A DNA stretch of 64,000 nt from Myxocyprinus asiaticus. Its lineage: Eukaryota; Chordata; Actinopteri; Cypriniformes; Catostomidae. Positions within the stretch are counted from its first letter, which is position 1; each line of letters opens with the position of its first letter. Positions 11,350 through 22,027 of this stretch are shown here, piece after piece. The DNA is taken from contig NC_059382.1 of NCBI RefSeq assembly GCF_019703515.2, positions 13,433,001 to 13,497,000 of the forward strand. Reading direction: 5' to 3'. The notes beneath the pieces are model-generated. The model had not been told where the DNA came from. It saw only the letters and a program-made list of their open reading frames with translations, and ran no database searches. The position numbers and the translations under genes were made by a program.

Positions 11350-13528
11350 AAGGGGTGCAACAGTATGAAATGTTCACGGTATGATAACATTCACAAAAAA
11401 TGCTGCGGTATTACGGTATCAAGTTATTAAGGTCACTAGCTAAAATTATTAGCAGTTTTATATTTAGTTATGAAATACATCTGATAAACACACAGAGACA
11501 TAATTCAGTTAAAACAAATTCTTTAACTTTATTTTGGATTCTTTTAAATTTCTTTATTATCTTTGCCAAACTTTATCAATCTAGAACATCAGGACAATCT
11601 TATTCAGACGAGGCCAAAAAAAAAAAAGAGATGAATGTAAAAACACAAAAGATATTAAAACAGGTAAAACAATAATAAAGGATACATGTTTGCAACATGT
11701 AGTAAAATGGTTATAACTAAAGAATAATGTAAAAGAAAAATCTACATGTTATCTTTTGTCAATAACTGAAATCAACATAAAAAAGCAAGCATATTAATAT
11801 TCTCTGTGCTGAGGAGGGCAATCTGGAGCCTATCATAAACCAGCTGCGCTTTTCCACTGACTTGAGAACCTAATGGTGACGTAACGGGTTACGTGGCTAC
11901 TTGGTAGTTTTACATGACTACCTCACCTGCCCTCAAACAAACATGGCTCGTCACAGCTTGTACTGCTTTTACTTCTGTTTTTAGGGACACATCAAACGTT
12001 ATTACATTGCTCAACGAGACATTTCAGAGACAACATCTATGCTCAAGACGACAGGTAATGTCGACTGGTAGGGTGCGCTTGTCTTAACGTAATTATATTA
12101 TTTACTATGAACTTTTTTTAATGTGGCTTAACTTGCTAAGTTAAGAGAGAGTATGCTGCACTCTCTCTGCTGTGCATTTGCCCGTCTGGATTTTAAAATG
12201 AAATGATGGCTGAGTGAAACAGGAGGACATTACAATTTAGAGATTTATTTGATCAGGTTTATATGATGCTGTGTAAATGTAGCTGATTCTCTCTTAATTT
12301 AACTGATATTTACTAGGGATGCACCAATCTGATACCTGGATCAGTATCGGCTCCGATACTGATGTTTTTAGATGGATCGGGTATCGGTTTGACAAGCCCG
12401 ATCCAAATCCAATATTGCGTGTTAGTCAGGGTGGTCACTGTCAAGCTAAAAAAAATATAAATAAATACAAATAAAAACAATCACATAAAAGAACCATTAA
12501 AGTGCATTTTATTCAAAGCCACCTGAAGACATATGATAGCTTTGTGTATTCCAAAAGGCTGTGTTTAATAAGTAAATATATAGTATACATGAGCAGCGCC
12601 AACACGTGAATGGTGCGGCTCTGTTGACACACATACATAAAAAACGAACACTCATGCTGGCTAGTGATGCACTCTCAGCTATTTTCAGCTCTCAGAGTGG
12701 CGCACAATATGCGAGTGCTCCACACAAACAACATCTAAGATGTAGATGCTCAATAGTTTGGTTCACTTATAACATGCATTGAGAATGGCACCGGAGGAGC
12801 GTTTCAAGATAATTTGAATTAGAAACTAATTAAACTACTGTGAATTATCCCACAAACAGACACTTGCAGGACATCCTGGAGTGTTCCGACCTTCAAAATA
12901 AGATCAAGAGAGTTTTAAAGTTAAAGGTGCATGACTGAAATACTGTACAGTATATTACTATTGTATTATACAATTCTAAAAGTCAACAAAAACAACAACA
13001 ACAATTTAATATTATCATTAATTTTTTATTTTTTCAAATTATAACAATATTTAAGTTGACTGGGTGCCAAAAAATAAATGTGTGAATGAAAAGTGGACTG
13101 GTATCTTATAAAGTGAATAAAAAAAGAGATCCTTTAAAATCCATATACAAGTTGAAAAAAAAAATGTGCAAAGAAAAATGGCTTCTTTGCTACTGAAGAC
13201 TTTCTCAGGAATCACTGTTAATTTTGCTGCTACATAATATAGTAGACTTTCTTAATAGGCTATTCTGTACATTTCTATTGAAATAATGTGTAGTTAAAGG
13301 TTTGTGTTTATTTGCATATAAAAGAGTACCCCCAGTTAGTATCACAGAGTGATGTATAGATGTTTTAAACTGATTATGAAAAAAACAAAACAGCACTGGT
13401 ATCGGATCAGGATCGGCCAATACTGAGATTCCAGGTATCCGTGAATTATACATTATAAATGTCTACTGTATGATAACAGCCTCTCTTTAAAACTACGGTA
13501 TACCGTGAAACCTTACATTACATCCCTA
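11350..13528. mobile_element. hAT-type non-autonomous element, 2.18 kb, perfect 8-bp TSD
   Basis: Flanked by GTCTCGAA at 11342-11349 and 13529-13536. Left end AAGGGGTGCAACAGTATGAA; right end (reverse complement) TAGGGATGTAATGTAAGG. ATTTCACGGTAT-like subterminal motifs are shared by both ends. No transposase ORF is left. It carries another element inside (12314-13447). Confidence 0.85.
12314..13447 (+). mobile_element. Nested hAT-type element, right end decayed
   Basis: Starts TAGGGATGCACCAATCTGAT with repeated GTATCGG/CCGATC motifs. The opposite end has the inverted GGTATCGGATCAGGATCGG and CCAGGTATC, but the terminal CATCCCTA is missing and no TSD is seen. It lies inside the 11350-13528 element, so it is younger than its host. 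Confidence 0.65.
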
Positions 13529-14035
13529 GTCTCGAAGGAGATATCTATTAACTCATGTTTATATATATATAAAAAAATAATTTTAAAAATTAAAAAACTG
13601 ATAAAGAAATCTTTAAAAACAGATTTGGTAGCACATTTTTATGAAAGCTTTGTAAAGATGAGAAATGGCTTATAAATGATGGTAGAGAACTTCTGAATAA
13701 CTGTATAAGCAGTGATTACAGTATCTTTTGAAAAAACCTAGTTATATACACAAGCCTCTTCACGCTGTTCTTTTCAGGGTTTTGTCGTCACAAAATTATC
13801 ACCATCAGAAGAAAAATTCCTTTTGAAAATGAGAAGCCTGATAGGAATGGGGAGGAATTGATTTCTGGAGTGGATCTTTTAATTCTCAACTGCAAGGTAT
13901 AAGATTAATTGACCCCTCCAAAAAATACCAGATCATAAATTACATCCACCATCCAGAAACTGTAATCCATTTAGCCTATTTAAAATGCATGATGAGGCAA
14001 AAGGAGGAAAAACCTGCTGCATGCCCCGTTTGAAG

Positions 14036-14044
14036 TCAAGGTCA
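14036..14044 (+). promoter_or_regulatory. ERR/NR5A-type extended half-site
   Basis: TCAAGGTCA is a perfect TNAAGGTCA monomer site, 318 bp from the palindromic ERE in the same unique block. Confidence 0.35.
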
Positions 14045-14360
14045 CTCACTCCGCCTGGGCTGTTTGAGTTGATGCAACAGCTGGCATCCATACAAAGCAT
14101 TAGGTCCTAATAAAAAGCGACAAACCTGCCCTTGCGATGTGCATTTAAACTCGATGTCTGGCAGTTGCATTGCTGATGTTGTCTTGGCATAAAAAGGAAC
14201 CTTGGAAATGGTTATGCCCAACATCAACACAATTACAGCTAACTCGTTCTTATCCTCCAGTTACACACCAAGGCACACATCCCTGTGCAACTGCAACAAC
14301 AACACATTCCTAAGATAGTGTTGGGTGACTCAGTCAATCAGGGCCATGCACCACTCAAAC

Positions 14361-14377
14361 TAGGTCACTGTGACCTA
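14361..14377. promoter_or_regulatory. Perfect palindromic estrogen response element
   Basis: TAGGTCACTGTGACCTA is a 17-bp palindrome that matches the ERE consensus AGGTCAnnnTGACCT exactly. It lies about 7 kb 5' of the nrip1 coding exon in sequence I see as unique, between two hAT elements. NRIP1 is an established direct estrogen-receptor target and also a corepressor of that receptor, so the site is plausible. Occupancy is untested. Confidence 0.6.
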
Positions 14378-14680
14378 CTTCCAAACGAGCATTATGGGCA
14401 TCACACATTGACATTTTTCAGCTGGGGCACACCTCTTAGTTAGGGCTTTGCCAAGTGCAATCTCTGACTCCTGGTAATAACATGAGCCTAACCTACATTA
14501 TGGTAACCTTAAGATGAGCTGCCCTTTCACATGGGCAAGCACGGCGAGATGCCAGTGTTTTAGCCAAGCAGAAGGAACACTTTTCCAAGCAAACAGAAAT
14601 ATACAGTGGTTCCTGTGTGCTGTGTCTACCATCACAAGACTCAGAACATAATTCCTGAGCACTGTCACAAGTAATGGTCT

Positions 14681-14689
14681 TGACCTTAA
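14681..14689 (-). promoter_or_regulatory. ERR/NR5A-type extended half-site
   Basis: TGACCTTAA, read on the minus strand as TTAAGGTCA, matches TNAAGGTCA. It is the third nuclear-receptor-like site within 650 bp. Confidence 0.3.
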
Positions 14690-15767
14690 GCTTGTAGATT
14701 TATGACGGCAGCGTAATGCTAACTAGAGTGCTTACAGAAGACCATGTTGGTTCATCTGCACCTACAGAATAACAACTTTTATTATCTTTTAGGAAAGTAC
14801 AAAACATATTAAAAAAATATGTAGTCATTGCCTGAATGATTAGTTAACTAACTGCACACACTAACTGCAAAACATTTGTTTTGAAAACAAATAACAAATG
14901 AATACAAATAGCTTCTACTCAAAATCATACATTATAATTTTTTTTTCCTTTACTTAATTTGCATTAATGTGTACAACACAAAATATTAATTCTAAGATGA
15001 ATTGAGTGATAAAAAAAAATAAAAAAAAGTAAAAGAAATTCCTTGAACTTGTTTAAAAATGAAGATTTTAAGCACTACTAACTAGGGATGGGACAATTTA
15101 TCGAATTTTGATATTTCGAGAACCAAATAAATGACGAACCATACCACGGCAAAACTCGATATTCAGAAATTTGAAACATTGTTTTCTGCCCATGTGATCA
15201 TAAATGAAATGACCTGTCAAACAATCTCTCTCAATATCGCTTGATTTTACCACTACTGCACTTTTTTCCTACACTGTTTACAGAGTTCACACAAGGTCCT
15301 TGAAGTGCTTGAAGTGCTTGAATTTAGCTTTTAGGAATTTAAGTACTGGAATACCTGGAAAATCACCTTGTTTTAATGAAAATTGCTTGATTAAATCAGA
15401 CCATTTCTTCTGTGTAATATGTTTCCATCAAGAATGAGATCCCGCACTCCTCTTTCATTGAATAATGTGTCTTTTAATATCCTTTCTGTTCTTTACAGTC
15501 AGATAAAAAAGTAAAAATAAATATAAATTTTTAATAACAAATAGCATATAACAGAAATCACCCAAATGGCCCCGATCAAAAGTTTACATACCCTTGAATG
15601 TTTGGCCTTGTTACACACACAAGGTGACACACACAGGTTTAAATGGCAATTAAAGGTTAATTTCCCACACCTGTGGCTTTTTAAATTGCAATTAGTGTCT
15701 GTGTATAAATAGTCAATGAATTTGTTAGCTCTCACATGGATGTACTGAGCAGGCTAGATACTGAGCC

Positions 15768-16756
15768 ATGGGGAGCAGAAAAGAACTGTCAAAAGACCTG
15801 CGTAACAAGGTAATGGAACTTTATAAAGATGGAAAAGGATATCAAAAGATATCCAAAGCCTTGAAAATGCCAGTGAGTACTGTTCAATCACTTATTAAGA
15901 AGTGGATAATTCAAGGATCTCTTGATATCAAGCCAAGGTCAGGTAGACCAAGAAAGATTTCAGCCACAACTGCCAGAAGAATTGTTTGGGATACAAAGAA
16001 AAACCCATAGATAACCTCAGGAGAAATACAGGCTGCTCTGGAAAAAGACAGCGTGGTTGTTTCAAGGAGCACAATATAACGATACTTGAACAAAAATGAG
16101 CTGCATGGTCGAGTTGCCAGAAAGAAGCCTTTACTGCTCCAATGCCACAAAAAAGCCTGGTTACATTTTACCCGACAACACCTTGACACGCCTTTGGAGT
16201 GACGAGACCAAAATAAAGCTTTATGGTCACAACCATAAGCGCTATGTTTGGAGAGGGGTCAACAAGGCCTATAGTGAAAAGAATACCATCCCCACTGTGA
16301 AGCATGGTGGTGTTTTGGGGGTGTGTGAGCTCTAAAGGCACGGGGAATCTTGTGAAAATTGATGGCAAGATGAATGCAGCATGTTATTAGTAAATACTGG
16401 CAGACAATTTGCATTCTTCTGCACGAAAGCTGCGCATGGGACGCTCTTGGACTTTCCAGCATGACAATGACCCTAAGCACAAGGTCAAGTTGACCCTCCA
16501 GTGGTTGCAGCAGAAAAAGGTGAAGGTTCTGGAGTGGCCATCACAGTCTCCTGACCTTAATATCATCGAGCCACTCTGGGGAGATCTCAAACGTGCGATT
16601 CATGCAAGACGACCAAAGACTTTGCATGACCTAGAAGCATTTTGCCAAGACGAATGGGCAGCTATACCACCTGCAAGAATTTGGGGCCTCATAGACAACT
16701 ATTACAAAAGACTGCACTCTGTCATTGATGCTAATGGGGGCAATACACAGTATTAA
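15768..16756 (+). pseudogene. Tc1-like transposase, frameshifted and interrupted by stops
   Basis: Would encode a DD34E transposase that cuts and pastes its transposon at TA sites. The first block (15768-16007) starts MGSRKELSKDLRNKVMELY and carries the paired-type helix-turn-helix (VSTVQSLIKKW) and the GRPRK hook. It hits TAG at 16008, then another in-frame stop (TAA, about 16077). The sequence then shifts frame near 16195, where the first catalytic Asp appears in WSDETKIKLYGHN. A stop follows at about 16333. The C-terminal block (16409-16756) has FQHDNDPKHK with the second Asp and SPDLNIIEPLW with the Glu, spaced 34 residues apart. The breaks make it inactive. The overall length is about that of the family (about 340 codons). 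Confidence 0.92.
16482..16496. promoter_or_regulatory. ERE-consensus sequence inside a Tc1 transposase remnant
   Basis: AGGTCAAGTTGACCC contains a perfect GGTCAnnnTGACC core. It falls within the decayed Tc1 transposase coding sequence (codons for K-V-K-L-T-L after the HDND motif). Whether it binds a receptor is unknown. Confidence 0.4.
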
Positions 16757-16923
16757 GAACTAAGGGTATGCAGACTTTTGAACAGGGGTCATTTCATTTT
16801 TTTCTTTGTTGTCATGTTTTGCTTTATGATTGTGCCATTCTGTTATAACCTACAGTTGAATATGAATCCCTTAAGAAATAAAATAAATCTGTTTTGCCTG
16901 CTCACTCATGTTTTCTTTAAAAA

Positions 16924-16926
<3 letters not shown>

Positions 16927-16988
<62 letters not shown>
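16927..16988. repeat. (AT)n microsatellite within the Tc1 right arm
   Basis: About 62 bp of AT between the inner and outer direct repeats. Confidence 0.95.
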
Positions 16989-16989
<1 letters not shown>

Positions 16990-17058
16990 CCAATTCTCCA
17001 AGAGTATGCAAACTTTTGAGCACAACTGTATATACAATTTCAAGAAATAATATTAATT

Positions 17059-17494
17059 AACTGTAGGGGGCCTGGGTAGCTCAGCGAGTAGAAGGCGCTG
17101 ACTACCACTCCTGGAGTCGCGAGTTCGAACACAGGGCATGCTGAGTGACTCCAGCCAGGTCTCCCAAGCGACCAAAATTGGCCCGGTTGCTAGGGAGGGT
17201 AGAGTCACATGGGTTAACATCCTCATGGTCGCAATAATGTGGTTCTTGCTCTTGGTGGGGCACGTGGTGAGTTGCGCGTGGATGCCGCAAGGAATAGCGT
17301 GAAGCCTCCACATGCGCTATGTCTCCGCGGTAACGCGCTCAACAGGCCACATGATAAGATGCACGGATTGACGGTCTCAGATGCGGAGGCAACTGAGATT
17401 CATCCTCTACCACCCAGATTGAGGCGAGTCACTACGCCACCACGAGGACTTAGAGCGCACTGGGAATTGGGCATTCCAAATTGAAAAAACAAAA
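17059..17494 (+). mobile_element. tRNA-derived SINE, copy 1, 17-bp TSD
   Basis: The head reads GGGTAGCTCAGCGAGTAGA (A box) and GAGTTCGAACAC (B box). The body is about 330 bp and the tail is A-rich. It is flanked by perfect AAGAAATAATATTAATT at 17042-17058 and 17495-17511, so it moved by target-primed reverse transcription. It lies 30 bp beyond the Tc1 end, inside the hAT element. Confidence 0.9.
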
Positions 17495-17912
17495 AAGAAA
17501 TAATATTAATTGATAGAATGTAGAATTTTTATATTTTAAAAAAGTTAAAATGTGATTATAATAATCAATACAAACAAATTACTAAAAATAAATAAACATT
17601 TTCATCTTTTTCGAGACAGGTTCTATTCACTTCTATTGCTGTTTCTGCACCTGATCAGCCTAAATGTAGTCCACTATTTTCAAAGGCTTATTTGTTTGTG
17701 ATCTTTTCTTACAGTGAAAGGTATATGAGAAAATATTATTTAAATTTTGAGCATTTAAATTGTCTATTAAAGAACTTTATTTTGATGAGAAATTATAATA
17801 TGCATTTTGTGCAAGCATTTAAAAAATAAAATAAAAACAGTTTTCTGCCAACCTCATATCGTATATCGAACTGAATCGTGAGGTAACCAAATCCTCCCAT
17901 CCTACTACTAAC

Positions 17913-18304
17913 TTTTGAATGGGAAAACCTCGTCTCTCTTGGTGTCTCCACTCAGACAGGGGGCGCCCCAACTTTAGGAAAAGACAGATAGCAGATTCTT
18001 TTAGTTCAGATTAGATATTCATTTTTCTTTTATTTTCCTGTTTTATATCCAGTGTAGGCATTGGTTGATCATGGGTACACTGAGATCTGCCTTTGAGACT
18101 AAAATTAAAGGAAAAGTAATTCAGTAATGATTTGGATCATTTCACGTTCTCTGCTTTTTCAATTTTGCTGAAGTCATGCTCTTAATACCTGTTCTCCTGA
18201 TTTTTATTCTATTTTATTATTTTTATTTTATTTTTATATAACTTTTTTCAATGTGTGCATTACTTTTTATTCTTATTTCATGTTCATAATTTTTTTCTTT
18301 TAAG
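17913..18304. other. AT-rich intronic stretch, nothing recognised
   Basis: No ORF, repeat or RNA gene that I recognise. Confidence 0.4.
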
Positions 18305-18515
18305 TACACTACCGTTCAAAAGTTTGAGGTCACTTGCCTGAAATCATAATCTAGGCAAAGTGTGGCCACTTTGAAGATGCTAAAATATAACACAGTTTTG
18401 ATTTATTTTGGATTTCTTTAGTAACAACATAATTCCCATATTTCCATTTCTATTATTCCATAGTTGTGATGACTTAACTATTATTCTAAAATGTGAAAAA
18501 AATAAATAAAGAATG
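18305..18515 (+). mobile_element. Truncated Tc1-like MITE
   Basis: Begins TACACTACCGTTCAAAAGTT, a typical teleost Tc1-type terminus, and continues with body sequence ending near AAAATGTGAAAAAAATAAAT. The inverted copy at the right end is missing and the middle seems internally deleted. Confidence 0.65.
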
Positions 18516-18610
18516 ACATAAATATTTGCTGAGAGTCCATCAAATAACAATAACTCAATATATAATGATGAAATAGTTATAAATGGTTATATTTAAATAA
18601 TTACAAATAA

Positions 18611-18614
<4 letters not shown>

Positions 18615-18648
<34 letters not shown>
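18615..18648. repeat. (AT)n microsatellite
   Basis: Pure AT repeat. Confidence 0.9.
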
Positions 18649-18650
<2 letters not shown>

Positions 18651-18689
18651 TATATTTAAAAAAAAAATAGTACTAATAGTAAATTTGTG

Positions 18690-18949
18690 CTCCATCAAGC
18701 TGTGTTCTGAACGCAAGAACGCGTCCTTGTATTGTGCTGTCGGCTGAAGGGTTACTTTCTTCTCTGTATTAGCTCCGCATTGCCTATCCAGCTGAAGTTT
18801 CGCTTACTGCCCCCTGGAGAAAACAAGTGGTTTGAACTGCTCAGGAATCTTCCGTCCAGGGACATGATAAATTGAGTAAATTTTTTAACGTGTAATGTTT
18901 TTAATATAATAAATCGCACTAAATTAACATGTTAATCGACAGCCCTAAT
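18690..18949 (-). mobile_element. Fragment of a DNA transposon with a CAGCCCTAA terminus
   Basis: Ends AACATGTTAATCGACAGCCC, which looks like one terminus of a hAT-type element. The other end is not found and the stretch is followed by (TA)n. Fragment only. Confidence 0.4.
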
Positions 18950-18955
18950 GTATAT

Positions 18956-18964
<9 letters not shown>

Positions 18965-18994
<30 letters not shown>
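18965..18994. repeat. (TA)n microsatellite
   Basis: Pure TA repeat. Confidence 0.9.
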
Positions 18995-18995
<1 letters not shown>

Positions 18996-19080
18996 CTAGA
19001 TAAACTAGTCAACCTCACCAGTTGCTTGGTCAGTTGTTGGATCACTGGTCGATGAGTCAACCATCATACCCACCCCTAAG
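18995..19080 (-). mobile_element. Terminal fragment related to the element at 28669-29561
   Basis: Contains AACTAGTCAACCTCA and ends GTCAACCATCATACCCACCC, resembling the right end of the 28669-29561 element (CTAGTCAACCTCAACTAGTC .. ACCATCCCT). Confidence 0.45.
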
Positions 19081-20293
19081 ATCATCTTGTACAGTATCTT
19101 TGTCTACAGTCAGCAATTCTCTTTAAACCAAAAAGTAAATATACACACTGAAGTAATACGGCAAATGTGAAAGCCTCTCAAAAAAAAAAAACATTTAATT
19201 ATTGTGCACAACAAGGAAAAGGGAGCAAACAAAATATTTGTACTCTTAATTGACTGTGGTAAATGGCCCAGTTTCCGGGGTTAAAAATGACTTGGGGAAC
19301 ATGAGCATGGGAATCAGTTCACGCCCAAGAAATAGACATCAATGATACCACAAAACACTTAAAGCACTTCAGTGGAAGTTTGTGGCTATGTGAACTTGAG
19401 CCCTGTGAACTTGGACCAAAGTGCTGTGCTCTTTCTATTTGCATAGAATAATTTGTGAGAAAAAAGGAGCTGGAAACTAATAATGTAATAATGCTACAGA
19501 AAGAGCCCATGGTTCTTTAAAAGTCCATTACCCTTTGCACTAACTCCAGAGATCATGTTTATTAGTACAGTATAATAGTTTATGCCAGTCATTATGTAAA
19601 CAACACAAACCAAGTATAGCACATCTATTGCCAGTATTGCAAAGTGCAACTGTACTTTGGCTAGCAAAATACAAGTGCACATGACAAGTTTAAAATAAAC
19701 AGAAGTAGTCACATGGTGGGGACTAAAGTTCAGTGTATCAGTGGCCTGCAAGTCATGCCAATGTCCAAATGAGGGGAAACCAAGAATCAATTTTATCATT
19801 AATAAAATAAATAAAAATACACTTCAAACATTTTAAGTGTAACCATATATAACGTGAAAGCCATTCTGCACGTGTGCCTTAAGGGTCAAATGTAGGGTCA
19901 ACATGTGCATCATAGACATAACATCATCTGCTTGTGTCTTTAGAGATAGTCAAGCAATGTCCTCCTCGAAAGCAGACAGCACATTTCTAGGATGGAAATG
20001 GAAATCTCAGAAAGACTCATATTCAGATCACCTTTCACCCCCAAATTATATTTTGCATAAAAGAAGGACTACTTTTAGGATGATTTGCATGCCAATTACG
20101 CACAATTCTCCCAAATTCGTATTATGTGTAATGCGTACAGACATTTTATTTGGAGTTTTTTTGGTTTTTTATCATTTCCATAATTCTCAGTGTGATTCTC
20201 ATGCTATTGTCATTACTGTAAAACACTAAGTTTGAACTGAAGTACAAATTACTGTTAAAAGAGGATTTTTGTTTATTTTATTTTTCACATTTA
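19081..20293. other. Intronic stretch, no gene seen
   Basis: The ORFs here (up to 108 codons) have no recognisable domain or coding bias. No repeat is recognised. Confidence 0.4.
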
Positions 20294-21273
20294 AAGGAAT
20301 ATTCAGGGTTCAATACAAGTTAAGCTCAATCATCAGCATTTGTGGCATAATGTTGATTACCACAAAAATAAAAGCAAATCAAGGTTACAGTGTGGCACTT
20401 ACAATGGAAGTGAATGCAGCCCATTTTTGGAGGGTTTAAAGGCAGAATTGTGAAGCTTATAATTTTATAAATGCATTTAACATTCTTCTGTTAAAACTTA
20501 TTTTATTTGAGCTGTAAAGTTGTTTAAATCTGCATTTTTTTGGTCACTTAGGATTTAAGGTGTTACGTTGCCATGGCAACGAAGATGTAAAATTGGACAT
20601 AACTTTACACAGAAAAGGTTAGTAAGCAATTTCATCACACTAAAATCATGTGTAACACACATATTGTTTGTGTCTTGTGGCTATACTTTTGAAACAGTAT
20701 TTTAACATTTACGGATTGGCCCCATTCACTTCCATTGTAAGTGCCTGACTGTAACCCTGATTTTTTTTTTGCTTTTATTAAGAAAGAAGGGACAAGTCTA
20801 AATACATTTTAGACTCAAATCCTGTCGATTGAGCTTAACTTGTATTTTTTTTTCTCCCTGATTTGGAATGCCCAATTCCCAATGTGCTCTAGGTCCTCGT
20901 GGTGGCGTAGTGACTCGCCTCAATCCGAGTGGCTGAGGATGAAACTCAGTTACCTCCGCGTCTGAGACCGTCAATCTGCACACATCTTATCACATGGCTT
21001 GTTGAGCGCATTACCGCGGAGACGTAGCGTGTGTGGAGGCTTCACGCTATTTTCTGCGGCATCCACGCATAACTCCGAAAGCGAGAACCAAACATTATGG
21101 CGACCACGAGGAGGTTACCCCATGTGACTCTACCCTCCCTAGCAACTGGGCCAAATTGGTTGCTTAGGAGACCTGGCTGGAGTCACTCAGCACGCCCTGG
21201 ATTCGAACTCGTGACTCCAGGGGTGGAGGTCAGCATCTTGAGCTTAACTTGTATTGACTTGGAATATTCCTTT
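20294..21273 (+). mobile_element. Palindromic MITE (family C) split by a SINE
   Basis: The ends are inverted: AAGGAATATTCAGGGTTCAA at left and GACTTGGAATATTCCTTT at right, with AAGTTAAGCTCAA and TTGAGCTTAACTT just inside. The left half is homologous (inverted) to 165-501. A SINE occupies 20847-21237. Confidence 0.7.
20847..21237 (-). mobile_element. tRNA-derived SINE, copy 2, 18-bp TSD
   Basis: Inverted copy of the SINE at 17059. On the + strand it starts with its A/T tail (TTTTTTTCTCCCTGATTTGG) and ends near the B box (ATTCGAACTCGTGACTCCAG); the extreme 5' head is cut. TTGAGCTTAACTTGTATT flanks it at 20829-20846 and 21238-21255. Confidence 0.9.
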
Positions 21274-21823
21274 AAATAAATGGCAGTACAAGAAATACTA
21301 AGATTTTTGTCTGTGATATTTAGGTGAAATATAACCTCAACATCTTTTTGACAAATTTGGTGACATTCACCCTATAGCAATACGTGGAATAGCTATTTCA
21401 GGCTCAGTGTCCCTTTACTGCCTTGGCCAATGTTTTTCTTCCAAAGGTGTTGACCATATAACAAGAGAAAAAGGGCACAGACTTAGTAGACCTTGTGTGC
21501 TTTTAATGCCATACTTTGCAAACAATGTTCACAATGTTTGGTATTCCAAAGAAGAGCACTTTTTTCTGCAACTTCAGGAAGCTAAAAATTTTAGAAAACT
21601 CAAAATGGTTATGACAGGATGGCAAGAAATATTTCTGGCATTGCCTACACTGATATACAGTACACAATCTTACCATCTTACAAACTGACACCAAGAACAG
21701 GTACAGTGTAGTAATCAATTTGCTCTGCAGGCTGTAAGGCTCTGCCTGAATACTAATACAACTCAACAGCATCCTGCGTCTCTCCTCTTTCTCCTTATGT
21801 GTCTGTCCAGGCTTATTATAGTG

Positions 21824-21866
<43 letters not shown>

Positions 21867-22027
21867 AATTATGCATTTAATTATTTTTATACATTTAAAT
21901 AAAGTATTTAAGGGCAGCCAAAGTTCACGTGTTAACTGATATAATTTAAATATGTTTAACAACACCATTACATTTCTCTGGGTTGTCTACTATTATCGCT
22001 ATGCTATAGTGCATTCGTATTTGCATG
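21274..22027. other. Intronic stretch, no gene seen
   Basis: No supportable gene. A (TA)n tract occupies 21825-21861. Confidence 0.4.
21825..21861. repeat. (TA)n microsatellite
   Basis: Pure TA repeat. Confidence 0.9.

Larger units (their letters stand above)
13537..15074. other. Non-repetitive block with nuclear-receptor-like sites
   Basis: The stretch between two hAT elements lacks recognisable repeats and ORFs. Within 13900-14750 it carries TCAAGGTCA, the palindromic ERE and TTAAGGTCA. Its moderate GC content contrasts with the AT-rich transposon interiors. Candidate conserved enhancer. Confidence 0.35.
15560..17028 (+). mobile_element. Degenerate Tc1/mariner element
   Basis: Inner direct repeats face each other: left CCCGATCAAAAGTTTACATA near 15572 and, inverted on the right, CTGTTCAAAAGTCTGCATAC near 16770. 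The right outer repeat reads (reverse complement) CAGTTGTGCTCAAAAGTTTG and ends at 17028, followed by TA. The matching left outer repeat is not recognisable; a weak TACAGTCAGATAAAAAAGT near 15495 may be its remnant. A (TA)n tract expanded between the right repeats. Non-autonomous now. Confidence 0.85.
15083..17904. mobile_element. hAT-type element, 2.82 kb including insertions, perfect 8-bp TSD
   Basis: Flanked by CTACTAAC at 15075-15082 and 17905-17912. Left end TAGGGATGGGACAATTTATC; right end (reverse complement) TAGGATGGGAGGATTTGGTT. Subterminal inverted motifs around ATCGAAnTnGATAT occur near both ends. A Tc1 copy (about 15560-17028) and a SINE (17059-17494) lie within it. The hAT sequence itself retains no transposase. 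Confidence 0.85.
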
